Positions 1 through 14,121 of a stretch of 64,000 nt of DNA are shown one piece after another. This stretch comes from Archilochus colubris. Taxonomy: Eukaryota; Chordata; Aves; Apodiformes; Trochilidae. The notes below the pieces were generated by a model. That model ran no database searches. It was not told where the DNA came from and was given only the letters and a program-made list of their open reading frames with translations. The stretch lies in NCBI GenBank assembly GCA_023079485.1, contig CM041083.1, forward strand, positions 61,199,810-61,263,809, read 5' to 3'. Positions within the stretch are counted from its first letter, which is position 1. Every line of letters begins with the position of its first letter. The position numbers and the translations under genes were made by a program.

Positions 1-3000
1 GCAATATTAAGACTATGGAAAAGGAAACTGAGATGTTGTGTAAATCTCCTGGAGGATTGTTTTGTGGAAGAGTAAATGGGGAAAAAAGAAAGTAAAGATA
101 CTTTCTGTGTCCATCTTTCCTGCCAAGAGATACATTTAATATTCTGCTTTTGCAACCATTCCACTTCTGCTGTCTAAATGGAGGCTATGCCTCTGTTTAC
201 CACCACAAAAGTGGGTATGTATGATGTAAAGTCATCTAGGAAGTGGGGAACACTGTACTGACCCCATTACAGATTTCTCTTTGTGCTCAAAGTGTACTGT
301 AATCACTTCTTGGCCCTACCCACTGGATCTGTTCACTGAGGGTTTCGATAGCTTCCATGAGAAAAAGAGCTGTGAGCAACTGCTTTCACCTCCATAGTGT
401 TCACTCCAATCTATGTCATCCAGGCACAGTAACAGCTTTGATGTAACTTTTATTTTCTAGCCATCAATATAAACCATGCTAGGTTTAATGCAGCATTATG
501 TTGACTGGCATTAATTCAGTTACTATGATTTAATTCCTTAAAAATTTCACCTTATTTCAGATTTAACGTGTGACAGATTTCAAGCTTTGTCAGTCTGGAG
601 ATCTGAGATCTTTTAGATGAAATTTAACAAATCAGAGGTCTCCTGAAAATTCATATTTAATTTCATATGTATTATTTTTTTTTTCAGTTGATAATATACA
701 GCTAAGTTACTAAAAAGTGCTAAAACTTTTATGCTTATTTACATGGTGAAAGTAGTGCTGAATTTCGGTAGCTTAGATATTTTTCCCCTGGACATGCTAA
801 TTTGTTGAAAAGTAAATGGTGCCATGCTGAGACTATTTACTTGAAATATCAAACACCTTAGCTGAGCTTTTTACTTCTCCTAATTTCCTCCTTATCAGTT
901 TCACTCCTTATTTTCTGTGGCTTTGGAAAATTAATTGATTTGAAGGAATGGTCTGTTCTGGAGAGGAACTGTCTCCTGCTCTTCCCCTCTGAGACTTATC
1001 AAGACTCTCTGTCAGTTTACCCCATCCTAGTTCCTGTCTCCCTCTGTACCCTTTCCTTCCATTTTACCTTCATCTTTCTCAGAATAAATGAGTAAAACTA
1101 CTGTGTCATGGTAACACCTTGTTTGCCTGTAGGATTTTTGTATGTACCTGCTGTCTTTGCTTCAGATGTAAGCTCTTAGGGAAAGGAAATAATTATCATT
1201 TCATTTTGCCAAAATGACTAACACTGTGATAGATTGCTACTTATCTGAGACACATCCTATTTGCTTTCATTTGCTCAGAATATGAAAATATACAGAAATT
1301 TGCTTGCTTTGGTAGGTTCTTAAGAAACAAACATAATGGTGACAAACATAATCATGATGATGTTGACAGCAATAGTAATAACTGTAACAATATCAGATTT
1401 GAAATGGAGATTTTTCACTCAAATGAATCTTCCTAAAAATTTTTAGTAATGCAAATTTTACTGCATCTCAGAGAACTTATAATCCTCTAAACATTTCTTG
1501 GACTCCTCCTCCTTTTTTTCTTTTTTCATTATTTTTTGCATCACTCCAATGCTGAATTAATTTACTCCTGTGTGCCTCCTTCCCCCTACAATGACACTCC
1601 TGTCTGCTCCAGATAATTTTTAGCTTCCACCTGACAATATTATTTTTCTATCCCCACTTTCTTCCCAATTCTCTTCCTATTTCTCCATAAAACTAGTATC
1701 TGCAACCTCTGTGTGTCATCTCCACCATTTTCTGCCTTTTTTTTTTTTTTTTTTCTCATTTTGGACTCACATTTCCCTCTGTTCCTTTACAAAATCCTTG
1801 AAGTTTTTAATGTTACTCCAAATGCTGCCATAGGTCCCAACGTGTGTCAACATGTATGGAAGGCTTTCAAATAGCTTTATATTCCTAACAAGTCTTCCAT
1901 TTTCTCTAACATTCATTTTCAGGCCAGCAAAACAAAATACTTCTTTTATTGTTCTCTTTCTTGACCCAGCACATATTATCCAACACCACTGTGCTCTGCT
2001 CCTAAGAGAAAGTCTTGTCTGTAGACTTTTTTGCTAAGTCTTTTTTTTTTAATATTTTGGTAATTAAAACAAGGACTATATCTGGGGTCTCTTCTTTGAG
2101 AAGAAAATACTCCCAAAATACTCTCTTTCAATGCTTTATTATCTGTTCTTTACCTTTCAGTTTCTGCAGCTTTTGCTTTGCGATGAGATATTCTGAGGAA
2201 TTTCATTTTCCCAGGTACAAGACACATACTTTTTCAAAGCTAAAACACATATCTTATGCCCTAGTGTCAGCAAAGTTAAATCTTTGAATGCCAGACAACT
2301 CTCCTACTGTCTGGAAGAGGAAGATTTCATACCCACCATCGATCGCAGCAGTGGTGTTCTCTCTTTCTAAATTTATTATTTATATCCTTGGCTGAGGATT
2401 TGTGACAGCTGACTTCTCTGTCTCCTGACAGACATAAAAATGGTTGGATGTTGTGAAACTTAACACCATCCTGTCTTACAGCTGGGTGACTGTAATAGAG
2501 CAGGACCTATGAAGATCTGGAGAGATTTTGCATATGCACAAGAGAAGCATATTTCCACAAAAGGAATCTTTTATTTGAAATGTGATAGAAGAGCACCTTT
2601 GGGATTAGGCTTCTATAGTTCACCTGCATACACTACTGTACCAGAGAGTAAACTTTTAAATCTCACCTGTGCTGCAGGTTGTTATTTGAATGTGCTCAGG
2701 AAATGGGCATTTAGTGTTTCATTCACATTTGACTGAGCTATAGAGTCTTTTGACTCAGCCAGGAATGAATCATGGCCTGATTTACCTATTTGCAAAAATA
2801 CAGCCTTAATCATTAATTATTTTCACCATTATTTTATGATTATTATGCTTGAAATATCCTTATTTTGGACATAACTGATCAGAAAAGAAAAAAATCTAAT
2901 GCCTGATCACCGAGCTTTTAAAACTTATTGCTTGAATAGATGAAGCACTAAAGGATGAGGAAAAATGTTTTTTCATTTGCTTTCAAAATGGATTTATAAA

Positions 3001-3362
3001 AGAAGGATTTTTGTTTAGGAGTGGTACACTTTGTTTTCTGCTATTATTCACTTGAATGTCCTAGAACATTCTGAACACATGCTTTGATGTCTCTAATTGG
3101 CAGTGAGGCCACATAATGAAAGAAAGATACAACCGAAGCTATGGCACTTAAAGTGAAAGTATCATGAGATAATTTTAGAGACACTCGAATGAAGGATGCA
3201 AAAGATGCAGGCCCACAGGCCGACTGGATTGCCAGGAGGAACACATAGCATTTAGAAGACATCTTTACAGAGAACAGGGACAGGAGAAACAGCCTCAGTG
3301 CAAAGCGTATGCAGAACTGAAAAGAGAGCATTTCAGGCAAAAGAGGCATGGAATCCACTGAT
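1..3362. other. Unassigned AT-rich DNA, no gene seen
   Basis: No reading frame here resembles a known protein, and no CR1 or LTR sequence is visible. The stretch is AT-rich, with a pyrimidine-rich patch around 1500-1760 ending in an 18-base T run at 1737-1754. The longest open frames are 60-100 codons, as expected by chance in DNA of this composition. Conserved non-coding elements cannot be judged without an alignment. Confidence 0.6.
1737..1754. repeat. Poly-T run, 18 bases
   Basis: This is an uninterrupted homopolymer in a pyrimidine-rich neighbourhood. No adjacent retroposed sequence or target-site duplication was recognised, so it is annotated only as a mononucleotide repeat. Confidence 0.9.
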
Positions 3363-3524
3363 TAAAAACAAACAAATAAATAAAATTAAACAAACAAACA
3401 AAACATCCCAAAACAATTAAAACAAACAAACAAAAAACCCCAAAACACCCAAAAACCACAGAAAACAACCCAACAAAAAAAAAACAAAACCAAACCAGAC
3501 CCAAAACCAAAGCAAAAATCAAAC
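3363..3524. repeat. A/C-only low-complexity tract of AAAC-like units
   Basis: About 162 bases consist almost entirely of A and C on the plus strand, with three G and a handful of T. AAAC and CAAA units dominate the first half and CCAAA-like units the second. Read on the minus strand, the tract gives a long Phe/Val/Leu/Gly-rich open frame that looks like a membrane protein but is only a translation of the repeat. Its origin could be an expanded poly-A tail, but no retroelement body was recognised beside it. Confidence 0.85.
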
Positions 3525-6500
3525 AGTTTAACAGCACTCATGAACAGATCGAAAGATTAACTTAGGAGTCATTTGTTTTTATGGACCTAAACACTTTTCT
3601 GTCTCAGAGTCCCTCGACTAATCCCATATCTATGGATACTTCTGCCTCCTAGCAGACTCATGTCCCAGTGGTTTAAGGATTCAGACATTCAGGCACTTGC
3701 TGCCATATTTCTACAGCACTTTGTCAACATTTCATCTTCCCTCTTCACTGTCAGTGTTGACTGGTGAGTGCATCATCTGCAACATATATTGGATAGTTTG
3801 AGCTGAGCATAACTTTTGAGACCTCAAATATATAATATCATGTCTTATTTGTTCAGTTTGCTGATGGCACACATGATGTTGACAATAGATGGTACAGCTA
3901 GACTTGGGGGAAACATGAGGTTATATTAAATGGCAAAAATATGAAATCAGACATATATTTATAGACAAGCAACCACTTCCATCAGCAGTAGATGGGCTGA
4001 CATTCCCATTTGTCTCCTTTTTTCAGCAGAAGATATTAGTTGGTTGTAATATTAATTACCTATGAAGCAGAATTCCTGAGAAATGTCATTACACAGGTGA
4101 TATTCATAAGGGCACTGAATGCTTTGATGGTAAATTTACCTGTGATAAACACAAACTGAGCTTCCAGTCAGGTCACACTAAGATGAGAGTTTGATTCTAG
4201 TGTCATCAGTCAGAGGAGAGGTCAAAATTTGCTTTGATAATGGCACTGGAAATAGGTTAGGTTTCAACCCCATGTATGCTATATTTCCACAGTTTCTAAT
4301 ATATGTACCTTCCAAAAATGTCTTACTGCAAGGTCTGAAACAGAAGAACCTCACAGTAACTTCAAATGAATGGCTTAACCTAATACTTTGTTAATGCACT
4401 GACATGAAATAAGCTGACATCAGTCCACCTACAGTAGCCAAAAGCAGAAGTGCCCTTCAAATGTACCAGGTTATGATGACTTCTACTAAAACAGAGGAAC
4501 TGGCACCTGGCCGAGTTTCAATGGTTCCTCTGAATGCCCTGGCTGACAAGTTAAAAACAAACCTATTGTGTTTGCTGCAGTGTTAAGGCAGGCACAGACC
4601 ATCCAAGAGGAGCAGTACCCAGGGAGCAAGGGAAGAATACAGATGGAGATTTTGTAGGTGAAACTAAAGGTAACTTTGCCATCTGTTCCAGTGTGTAAAC
4701 AGATTAGAGGTGTCATGCTTTTTATCTGGATCAGCTCATTTCTCTGCCATTAAGTCGCTGAGATGCTATGTAAATTCAGCTTTGCTTCAACTAATTTGAA
4801 TTTAGAACAATATCTTATCTCACTGGGCCACCCAGGCAAAAGCGATAGCATAAGGAGAGTGTTTTCCTGCCCTGTAATTAACATTTCATAGCCTCTATCT
4901 GCAACAAATTATCAGTTCAGTCTCTTCTGTTTCTGTATTCCAGACTTCTCTGGCAACTGGTGTACCAGCAGAAATTAATGTGATCACAAACTGTTTCAGA
5001 CACTGTGGTATCACATTTGGACTTTATGAATAGATCTGTAGTAGCTGTCATCCAAAACCACAGAGATGGAATCTTTCTGTGGTTTTAAATATTCACAAAA
5101 TTAATCCAATTTTAATATGGTGACTATAATAAGCAAATGGTGTTTTTTTCTTTGTGTGTAGAGAACAGCCAACTCTGCCCTCATTAATAGTGGGATTTAC
5201 TTTGTTAACTCTAAAATCATGTGTTATTTGTCTTGTTCACTGTGACAATTTGACATAGTATGTATGAAGACCTATTTTAAGCAACCTCCAGTGGCTTTCT
5301 TCCAGGGGAACATCTCCCCTTTTCTGTGACTGACTAGCACAGCAACAAGCAAAAAGCCCCAAGTGAGGAAAACACCATCTGACTTGCTAGGCAATAAATC
5401 ACATCCTTTCCTAAGGTTTACATTGCATTTCTAGGCACTTCTTTAAAAATTAATCAGCAGCTCTTAAACAGGGATAGCAATTCTGTGATGTAATCATAGG
5501 AAACTTAAGAATACTCATCCTCTCTAAACGGCTTGATGTGCCAGCATTCTGAAGACATACCAGAAGGGAGGTAGGAACAAGGTAGGAAGCTTGTAACTAA
5601 AGAGATGGGCATCCTCCAACCACCTTTCTCAACTGGTCCTGGTGAACTAACTGGTATCAGCTAGCTTGTCTTTTCTCATGTTGTGCCTCAAGGACTACTG
5701 TCACAATCCAGAGAAGCAGGTTTCCCTTGTGAAAATCCCTTCTCAAGAGTGAATTAGGACATTGCTTTGCTTTTCATTATGGAAGTCACATAAAAATTTT
5801 CTTTTGCAAGTCAGCAGTGTCACAAATAACAAATTTCTAGCCCCGTAACAATGGAGTTAGGTCTCTTCAATATTCAACCTGAAAGCAGTAGAAGGGGATG
5901 CTGCATATTTCTTGAGATTTTTCACAAAGCCTAAGTAATACATCCTTCTCCTTGGAATGTTCAGTTATCAAACACTATCTACTATTAAACTTATTGCCAA
6001 GGTTTTTTTGCGGTTTCTTTACTCTTAGAATATTATGGTGATATCAAAGGAGACCAAACACAATTAGAGAAATGATAACTCTATTTAAACCTGCTAACAG
6101 AAAACCCATCATTTTTTATGATAAGCAAGTTGAAATCACACACAGAGGTGTGATTTGTCATTTAAACAACAGACAATTTCAGTTCAAATTTCTTTTATCA
6201 CTGTCTTGTACAAATGGTCGCAGGTAAAACCTCTTTCCAAGAAATGCTGATATCCATTTACTTTCACTGAACTGAATGCAAGCCAAGCCTTTAACAGAAC
6301 GAAACTATCAACTTTCCCCATCAGGGAAGTTGCCTGTGGAGATCAAGCAATTTATTAAAGACAGCTGACCTTTAATAACTGTGAACACTCAATGGGATGA
6401 TGTCATTTTGCAGTAATCACCTTGATGGTGTGATGGAGCACTTAGACATGTATAAACACCTACCTAGGAGAGAAGGGTCTGATTTTTTTAGGTATTCTGT

Positions 6501-8785
6501 GTTCCATAAACACCACAAGGTATTCAGCAAAAAAGCTGTGTGTCTCAAAGGAGTGGTCTCAGAGGGTCATATTTTCATTTCCTCTGAAATGCTATGAAGA
6601 AATTATTGTAAGTAACAATTCTGACCCTGCTTTATTGGAAATTTGGGTTGTTTTAGAGAAAAAAAAACATGCTAAAGAGAAAAACAGAGGTGGAGAAAGC
6701 TAAGAAGGCAGCTTTTTGTTGAAATGGGCAGCAGTTGAAAACTAGAAGAAAACTTTTGTTAGCTGTAACATAGAAATAAAGGAGAGCACATAAGTTGAAG
6801 CATGGCTAGCAGAAGGGTGTGATACTACAGAATTATATCAGACATTGTTGGCAAAGGAACTTTGAAAATAATGCACTTAGAATTGGTAAGGAATCTTAAC
6901 AACAAAGTCAGGATGAGGAAAATCATAAGGGATTAACTGGAAATGTTAAAAGTGTTTTGGGTACATGTTAATCTCCAGTTTTCAGACATGTATTTGCATT
7001 GTTCTGAGATAACTGACAATAAAGTCTCTAGGAAGCATTTTATTCTGAAAACAAGGATGACTTTATGTATGCTTCATCAGTGAGTTTTATTCAAATTAAT
7101 CAGATACATTAATAATGGCAAATATTTCAGCCCAAAGGGCTTCTAGTTGTTTGGCTGTCAAACCAGAACTCAGAAGATTTTTCCATCTCAATAATATATG
7201 TTCTGTATTTATCTTATTCAAATGTTTTCCTTTTACTATTTCTTCTACTTAGAACTTTAGTTTTGAAGGACTTTTCTTTTTCCTTTCCCCTCTTTTCACA
7301 TTGAAGAAGCATTTAAGACCAGATACATAAATGTTACACAAAAAGGTTGTGACAAATCCAGTTTGAATAAAAGTTTCTTACAAGTGCTCTTGTGTATCAA
7401 GTTTTATACAACATCTGGCAGGTCTGTGGATGCAAATAGGGATGTTTGGGGAAATATCATTGACAGTCACTATGGAAAACTAAGCTTAGACATGGAGCCT
7501 GCCATAATTCTCTGGTCCCTTAAAAGACAGGATTAGTACAGTTTTGACAAGAGAAGAACACATGAAAAATCGGTGACATTTCACCACACTGTCATCCTGA
7601 TGGACTCCTAAAGTGCAGCCAATTCTGCTTCTTCATACACCTTGGTATGCTGTTAGACAGCAACATGACGAGAAAATGATGAATTTGGCTGTTTGATCAA
7701 TCAGCAAGAGATTAGGTTGGCCCACTTGAGGGTAGTGACATGGCTGCTCCTGGCTCCTAGTGACATTTATTAGATATCTTATTGATGAGGGCGACTCCAG
7801 CATTGTTCGAGGGTAAGAAAAAGTACTAACTTTCCTGGTATCTAACCTAATCTTCTTACCTCCACATTTACACTAAATTTGTATCTCTGCTGCACGGTCT
7901 GGTTTTCTCTGTGGACAAACAGATTTCAACTGCTCTTATTTATTATGATGATGATACTAAGGAAATGCAGCTGCACAATTGTTAAAAATCAGCATATATT
8001 TACTCTGCAGTGAAAGAAACAGATGATAAATAAATACAGTATAATTTGTAGATACTACTTCATGACAGCTCTAGCTGGGACATAAAGGATTCCATTTTCA
8101 TGGAATCATAGAATCGTCTGGGTTCTGAGCCATTCTTATGGATTTTTATGGTCATCATTATTTTTAATAATAATCCTTTATTGCTAAGATAATTTTTCTG
8201 ATTTCTGCAGCACTCAAAACTTTCTTCAGGTCAGTGCAATATTCTTGAACAGAGCATTCCTAAGGGAAACAGTAGGGATGATTGCATAGAATGTCTTCTT
8301 TAGGCAGCTATGGTTAGACACTTCACTAACAGGTATGCAATATGTTACCTAACACACATGTCTATGCTCTAGTTCTAGTTGAATCAATTATATTCTTCAT
8401 CCATTGCAGAGGTTTGGTGAAGGTGCATCATCCTTCAGCTATGCCTCATTGATTTCCTTTTTTGTTTAGCAAAATATTATTGCAGATTGGATAATTAGTA
8501 GCCCACTTGAACTCTGGTTAATCTTAAATTCCTTTGTCCAAAATGGTAATTTAATCATACCACAAAAAAAAAACCCCAAACCTCTGTCTTACTTTTTGCT
8601 ATAATCCCAATAATTTTTCTGGCCAGTTAGAGATGCCACCATTGCAATACTGCTAGTTATGCAGTTTCCCAAGAAAAAAGTGCTAGGAGCTTGGGAAAGG
8701 AGATGGAGAGACAGGATCAAAAAAAGGGGATACTTTAGAGCAATGTTTAGGAAAGGGAGTCTTTACCTTCCCTCCACAAGATCTG
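3525..8785. other. Unassigned AT-rich DNA, no gene seen
   Basis: No coding, RNA-gene or retroelement signal is recognised. A 9-bp inverted repeat (6133-6141 and 6148-6156, 6-base loop) lies inside. A possible CR1 3'-end scrap of about 27 bases occurs near 8101 but is too short to annotate. Open frames are short and unrelated to anything I recognise. Confidence 0.55.
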
Positions 8786-8876
8786 TCCTCTCCTCTCCTC
8801 TCCTCTCCTCTCCTCTCCTCTCCTCTCCTCTCCTCTCCTCTCCTCTCCTCTCCTCTTCTCTCCTCTCCTCTCCTCT
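8786..8876. repeat. Pentanucleotide microsatellite (TCCTC)n
   Basis: About 18 head-to-tail copies of TCCTC occupy 91 bases. The array is pure except for one C-to-T change at about 8857. Both strands stay open through it, giving Leu/Ser/Pro repeats on plus and Arg/Glu/Gly repeats on minus. These are consequences of the five-base period and not proteins. The purity suggests recent or continuing length change. The purine strand (GGAGA units) is of a kind that can form triplex structures. Confidence 0.95.
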
Positions 8877-11800
8877 ATTGATACAAGACAAAGGTTTTAT
8901 AAAAGGTCCACATTGTGTAGCACAAATAAATAAATAATACTTTAAAAGACACTCTGAAAGTGAATCTTTTGTGGAAGCTGTGCTGGAAGAGACTTGAAAA
9001 CCAATCAGGGGGTGAAAAGACAAGTAATTAAGGAGCAAATTTTGAAAGCCATGATGTCTAACAAAAGCAGCAAACAAACAAAGAGCTGGAACATTGCTAT
9101 TCAGTGTTTGGATTCAAGCACAAGATACAGGAATTCATTTGAGGAAAAAGAATGTGACTTTCTCCAGATAAAGCAGCTATAATTGTAGGATGGCCTTTTT
9201 TTCTTATTTTCCTTGACTAATTCTTGACAAAAGATGAGAAAGCCACAAAAGCTGTGTTACAATATTGTCCCCTTATGTAAGATTTTCTCTTTTTCTGCTC
9301 AGAAGTCAAGGAGTTTATGTATTATGCATATTATTTCAAAATCTCCCCATGTAAGGTTACAGTGAATTAGCAGTAATCAATCTAAATTAAGGCACCTCAT
9401 TATCACCCTCAGGAGGTCACTGCTAAATAATCTCTTTATTAGCATCAACAATTCCAAACATAACATTAGGCCCCCATAGAACATGTGTGCCAATTTTGTC
9501 TCCCTCATTTTACCAGAAAGCATATGTCTTTTGGAAGGCTCTACAGATCTCTTTTTTTTTTTTTTAAAGAGGTAGTAGGTCAAGTGAGAAGAAAAAGACC
9601 TGTGAGTAACAGGTTGTTCAGGTACATCTCATCCTTGTACAGTTCAGGTGCACCTTAGAAACTACAGGGATAGAAACTTGTTCTACCTTCTGAGTACTGA
9701 GACAAAGTAGAAACCAAACTAACAGTGATTTAGGCTGTGTTTTTTCCTCATTAAAGCACCCCACAAGAAATAAGTGCAAACAGATGAGAAATTCTTAGCA
9801 GTGTCTGGCAGTTTCAGCTTGCAGACAGTGATTTACACCAGTCTTAAACCTAAGGAATCCTACATAAATTATATAAAAAAGAATAGAAAGAATGTGTCTC
9901 TGAGTTGATCCAGGGGGCACCACCATGTTCACCACTTTGAAGTAACAGATGTACTCATCATGCTGTGTTGGGATGATAATTTGGAGAGTCAGCCTACACA
10001 GTAGATGTGAAAAGTTAAGAATTCTTTAGCCCATATTCAGAGAGACACTTAGCACCTTACTATAGCTCAACAAAATAAAAGGTGTGCCTACACACCTTGA
10101 CCTTCATGAATCTAATCTGTCCAGGCAGTCAACCTTCATTTTTGAGTATAAATCCCTTTCTTTCTCTGTTGTCTAACATTTGGGCTATAGTTGCAATGCC
10201 TATACCTATGTTAGTAAATAATGCAAGCCCATAGTAAGAGATTTTTAAAATTAAAAGATTGGTACTGAAAGCAATTTTTTTGTTGTTGTTTTTTGGTTTT
10301 GTTTTTTTTTAGGACCTGCTTTTGGCTTGCTCCAGAGATAAGAACACGGGACTAATCTCCCATTAGCAACCAGGGTGCAAAAAGGTTTCTTCTGGATACA
10401 TCTTCCAGCTTTATTTCATCCAAAAGGCATCCAATTTCTATGCTTTGAGACTGTTCCATGATGTGAACGGAAACATAGTTAAAGGAGACCACTGGGAGAT
10501 TCATTTTGAAAATAAATGTATGATTTTCACTGAAGTGATTATGCAAAAGTTTCCAAGAATGCTGACTGGGACTGTAAACAAAATGATGTTAGACCAAGGT
10601 GGCTTCTCTATCAATCAATACGCAATGAATGGTAAAGAAACTCTTACAAGGTGGGATGACTTGTGAAGGCTGCTGTGGTAAGGATGCAACAAGACAGGAG
10701 TCTGTAATCACCTGCTGAGGTTTACCAGGAGCCACCTGATACAGGGGCTGCAAGATAAACACAAGACATCAATTTTCCTGCTTCAGCCATTTTGATCAGC
10801 TGAAACTAAGGAGCAGAGCTGCCCTGAGCCCTTTGGGTAGTAGGGAAACCCATGCAAAAGACTCTCATGACTTCCCACAAGTGAAGTTAGCTGAAAGGAA
10901 GATGAGAGAGAGTTTAGAGAGTTTGAAGAGGAGACTGATCAGAAAGTGGGCTTCTTTTATGATGATATGCATGAGCTTCATTTTAATTATCAAGTGACAT
11001 TCTGTTTTCAGTTCACAGTTACTTTTATTTCTGTCTCTTTCTACCCACCTGGCAATACTGAACTCCTGAGGAGTTACAGTTTTGCTGATGAGAAAGGATG
11101 TGCTTGAGCTGCTTGGAGTGGAGTCAGAGAAGTGTACTCAGAAACTTATGGGGCAACTGTTGCCTTCCACTCTAGTTCTCTGACAGCATCATAAACAGAT
11201 GGTCTGTGCCATAAGTGCTGTTCAAAAGCAGACAGGACAGGATGAATCTCAGAATATGGAAACCTACAACACATCAGAAATGAACTAGATGAATTACCAG
11301 GCAGTAGTCTGACTAGTGGCCACACTGGAAAGACTGGATAGATTGGTCACAGGCAGCTCAAATACAAGAATCCTGGAAAAATTTGCCAAGAATAATATTT
11401 TCGGCAGTTTGATTGAGAAGGATGGATACTGCTGACCTTCTTAAATCTCTTTTTCAGAGTATTTACAGGTACAACCATGTCAATTCACTGTACATAAGTA
11501 CTCTCCTAGGTGTACATATAAGTACACAACTGTACATCAGTGTAAAAAGGTTCTCCTTCTATGATTTAATGGGCAAGTTGCTTCATTTTCCTCACAATTT
11601 TAAGTCTCAAGGTTAAATGTCCTTAGTTCTGCTCACAACGGGTGCTTCACTGGTAGGAATTTAATTTACAGCATTTCAGACGCTTCTCCTTGACAGAGAA
11701 AATCTGAATAGCACTATCTTTGAACTCTCTGCCCTTGTAAGTTTATCAAAAGATCCTGATATTGAAGATTTGCCTGTGTACAAGTCACATGAGCTTATCA

Positions 11801-14121
11801 TATTGATTTTGAAAGTCTTTCCCCCTTTTTTCACCCTGAATGACACTTCTGGTTTGTAGCTTTGGGCTGTTATATTTCAGGAGGCATTATTTGGCATAAG
11901 CTCGTTCAGTAACATAAAAGATGCAGGATTAGCTTAGAAAGCATTTAACTGTGTCCCTATAGTTATGTTGAGGCTGAGCCTCTGTGGTTACTATGATCCA
12001 GTCTAAGCTCCCACTTGTGAGCAAGGACCTTTAGTTCAGGCTTTCTCACTGTCACCCAGCTCTCATCATGGGTACATGGGTGACCAGCACTATAGCAAGT
12101 TGAAAGTAAAGTGTGAATAAGCCAGGTCTCATTGCAGGTAGGACAAAACCTGACCTCATAGTTTTTGTTGCATGACAGAGAAGTCTTATGACTTATTTTT
12201 AGATTATGAATTTTCATTTTCATTTCACGTTTCAGCAAATAATATTCTTTTAGAGCAAAGAGTATATGTTAGCCATAGCTGTGTGTTTAGCTTCATTAAC
12301 AACCTTCTCAAATTCAGCATTTTGCCCTGTGACTTCTCTGTGACTCAGTCTGCAGATTGCTTTTTCCTGCCAGAGGAAATGCACCTGTTAATTTTGGGAA
12401 TGTGTGTTATTTATATATCCTAAATCGACAGGTCTTTTTTCATATTGACATATTCATATATGTCCACACAGATATAAATATTTTAACATTCAACATTAAT
12501 ATACACCAAGAGCTGAATGAAGCAATATATTAACTGCAAATAGATTTCTTCCCATTTAACAGAAGACATAAATGTTATTCCATGAGCTCAAGTCACATAA
12601 TTCAGTTGGGGCTCCACATTTCTCTTTCTTTTGTTTGTCTGAATAAATGTATTACAAGGTGCAGCACAACCGATATCAGACGCTCTGAGATTACTTTTTC
12701 AGAAGTCACCTTGATTTTCCATTATATGCTTACTTTGCATGGAAAGCAAGACTGAAAGTTAGAACTGCTTCTTTCAGAGGAACTATTAAATTCTTTCTAG
12801 AATCATTATAAACTAAAATATTTCCAGAGCCAAACACAAGTCTAAGCTTTAAACTAAAACGCTGTTGCAAACCATACAAATTATTAATTTTAACTTTGTC
12901 CTGCCTGGCAACATCTCCCTCCCGTGCACATGTGGTTACTTACTATACAAGATAAAGGGAAGAAAAAACAACAGCTAAGTGCCAACTGATTTTTGTTTTT
13001 CTCTTTAGAAATATTTTGATAACCTACCCTTCTGTGTGCCACATCAGTCTGGGCAGATGGAAACCATGGATCAGATGTGGGGATATGCCAAAACTTGTGA
13101 GGGACTCTTGAGTCTGCTGCTGGTTGTTTATCTGCCTGTCTTACAGGCTGTGTCCCATGCCACACCAAAGGAGAAGCTTCCAGCCCTACCAGAAAAGGTG
13201 ATGACAACATGGTATGGTCATACCTGTTGGCTATGTGTTGCCACTAATCCTCTCCCTGTTTTTTTGAGTTTTGCTGCACAGAACAAGGAGATGATCCCCA
13301 TCCAGAGGTCAGCTGTGGGTGCCCAGCTGAGAGATAGACCTTGGCAGTATGAGGATAGCCAAACATGACTGAACAACCTTCACACATAATCTGGCTTGCA
13401 TCCCACCAATTCAGAGCAGAGTCTGAGATAATATATGACTGTCTGTACCTAACTATTTAGGCTAGTGAGGATTTACCCCTGGGAGCATTATCCATCTTGT
13501 GAGCCAGGTAAAAACTAAATTACATTTTTCTAAAAGGGGAAAGTGCTTTGTCCCATGAATACAGACCATACACTGCACCTTGCTAGAAGGGGTAATTTGT
13601 AACAGAAAGAGCACTAATCCAGAAGGATAAAGAGCCTCCTGGAAAGAAACCTGTTTTTCTAGCAGATGAAAATGTAATGTAGCCTGTCATTGATTTGTCA
13701 TAACAGAAAAAAAAATCAATAGGTGGAAAAAGTTTCAAACAGGGAATTTAATTTAGGCAGTGAAACAATAACAACACTGAAAATATTTGTATCCAGCTGG
13801 AAATCAGAGGTGGCTTGCAATTGAATCAATGTAATGAAATGTAATTTAGATGAATAACCTCCAATATGTATAGCTTAACTCTACATTGTTCTTCAGATCC
13901 TTGTTCTTGTGCTATCTTGAATGTTCAGAAGATCTTTCTTCCCCTCTGATTCAAACAATTTCTCTCCTGCATGCCTACTGCTATATTCACATTTGGAAAA
14001 AAAATGATATCAGTTTCCAAAGTCAATCTAATGGACAGGTAGTGGAGGGACTATCAAGCAGTTTTCTATCTTCCTGCTGAAGATAGAGTTCTATCTTCAT
14101 GCTATCTTCTTCTTGGCTGAC
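8877..14121. other. Unassigned DNA, no gene confidently seen
   Basis: Mostly AT-rich with no family recognised. It holds a T14 run at 9552-9565 and a T/G low-complexity patch at about 10275-10310. A 110-codon open frame at 13036-13368 on plus contains a hydrophobic stretch but resembles no protein I know. A second frame overlaps it on minus (12890-13210), so neither stands out as coding. Confidence 0.5.

Noticed and set aside
3295..3537. Minus-strand frame resembling a membrane protein rich in Phe, Val, Leu and Gly
   Set aside because: It is the T/G-strand reading of the A/C low-complexity tract. Hydrophobic residues follow from T-rich codons.
6133..6156. 9-bp inverted repeat with 6-base loop
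   Set aside because: Stems this short are expected many times by chance in 64 kb, and there is no gene or transcript context. The same applies to 31667-31690 and 35660-35678.
8101..8127. Short CR1 terminus-like string (ggaatcatagaatcgtctgg)
   Set aside because: The following sequence does not continue as CR1 3' UTR. At about 27 bases it is too short to separate from chance.
8659..8937. Plus-strand open frame with Leu/Ser/Ser/Pro/Leu repeats, and its minus-strand Arg/Glu/Gly counterpart
   Set aside because: Both are translations of the TCCTC pentanucleotide array. A five-base unit without stops keeps all frames open regardless of coding.
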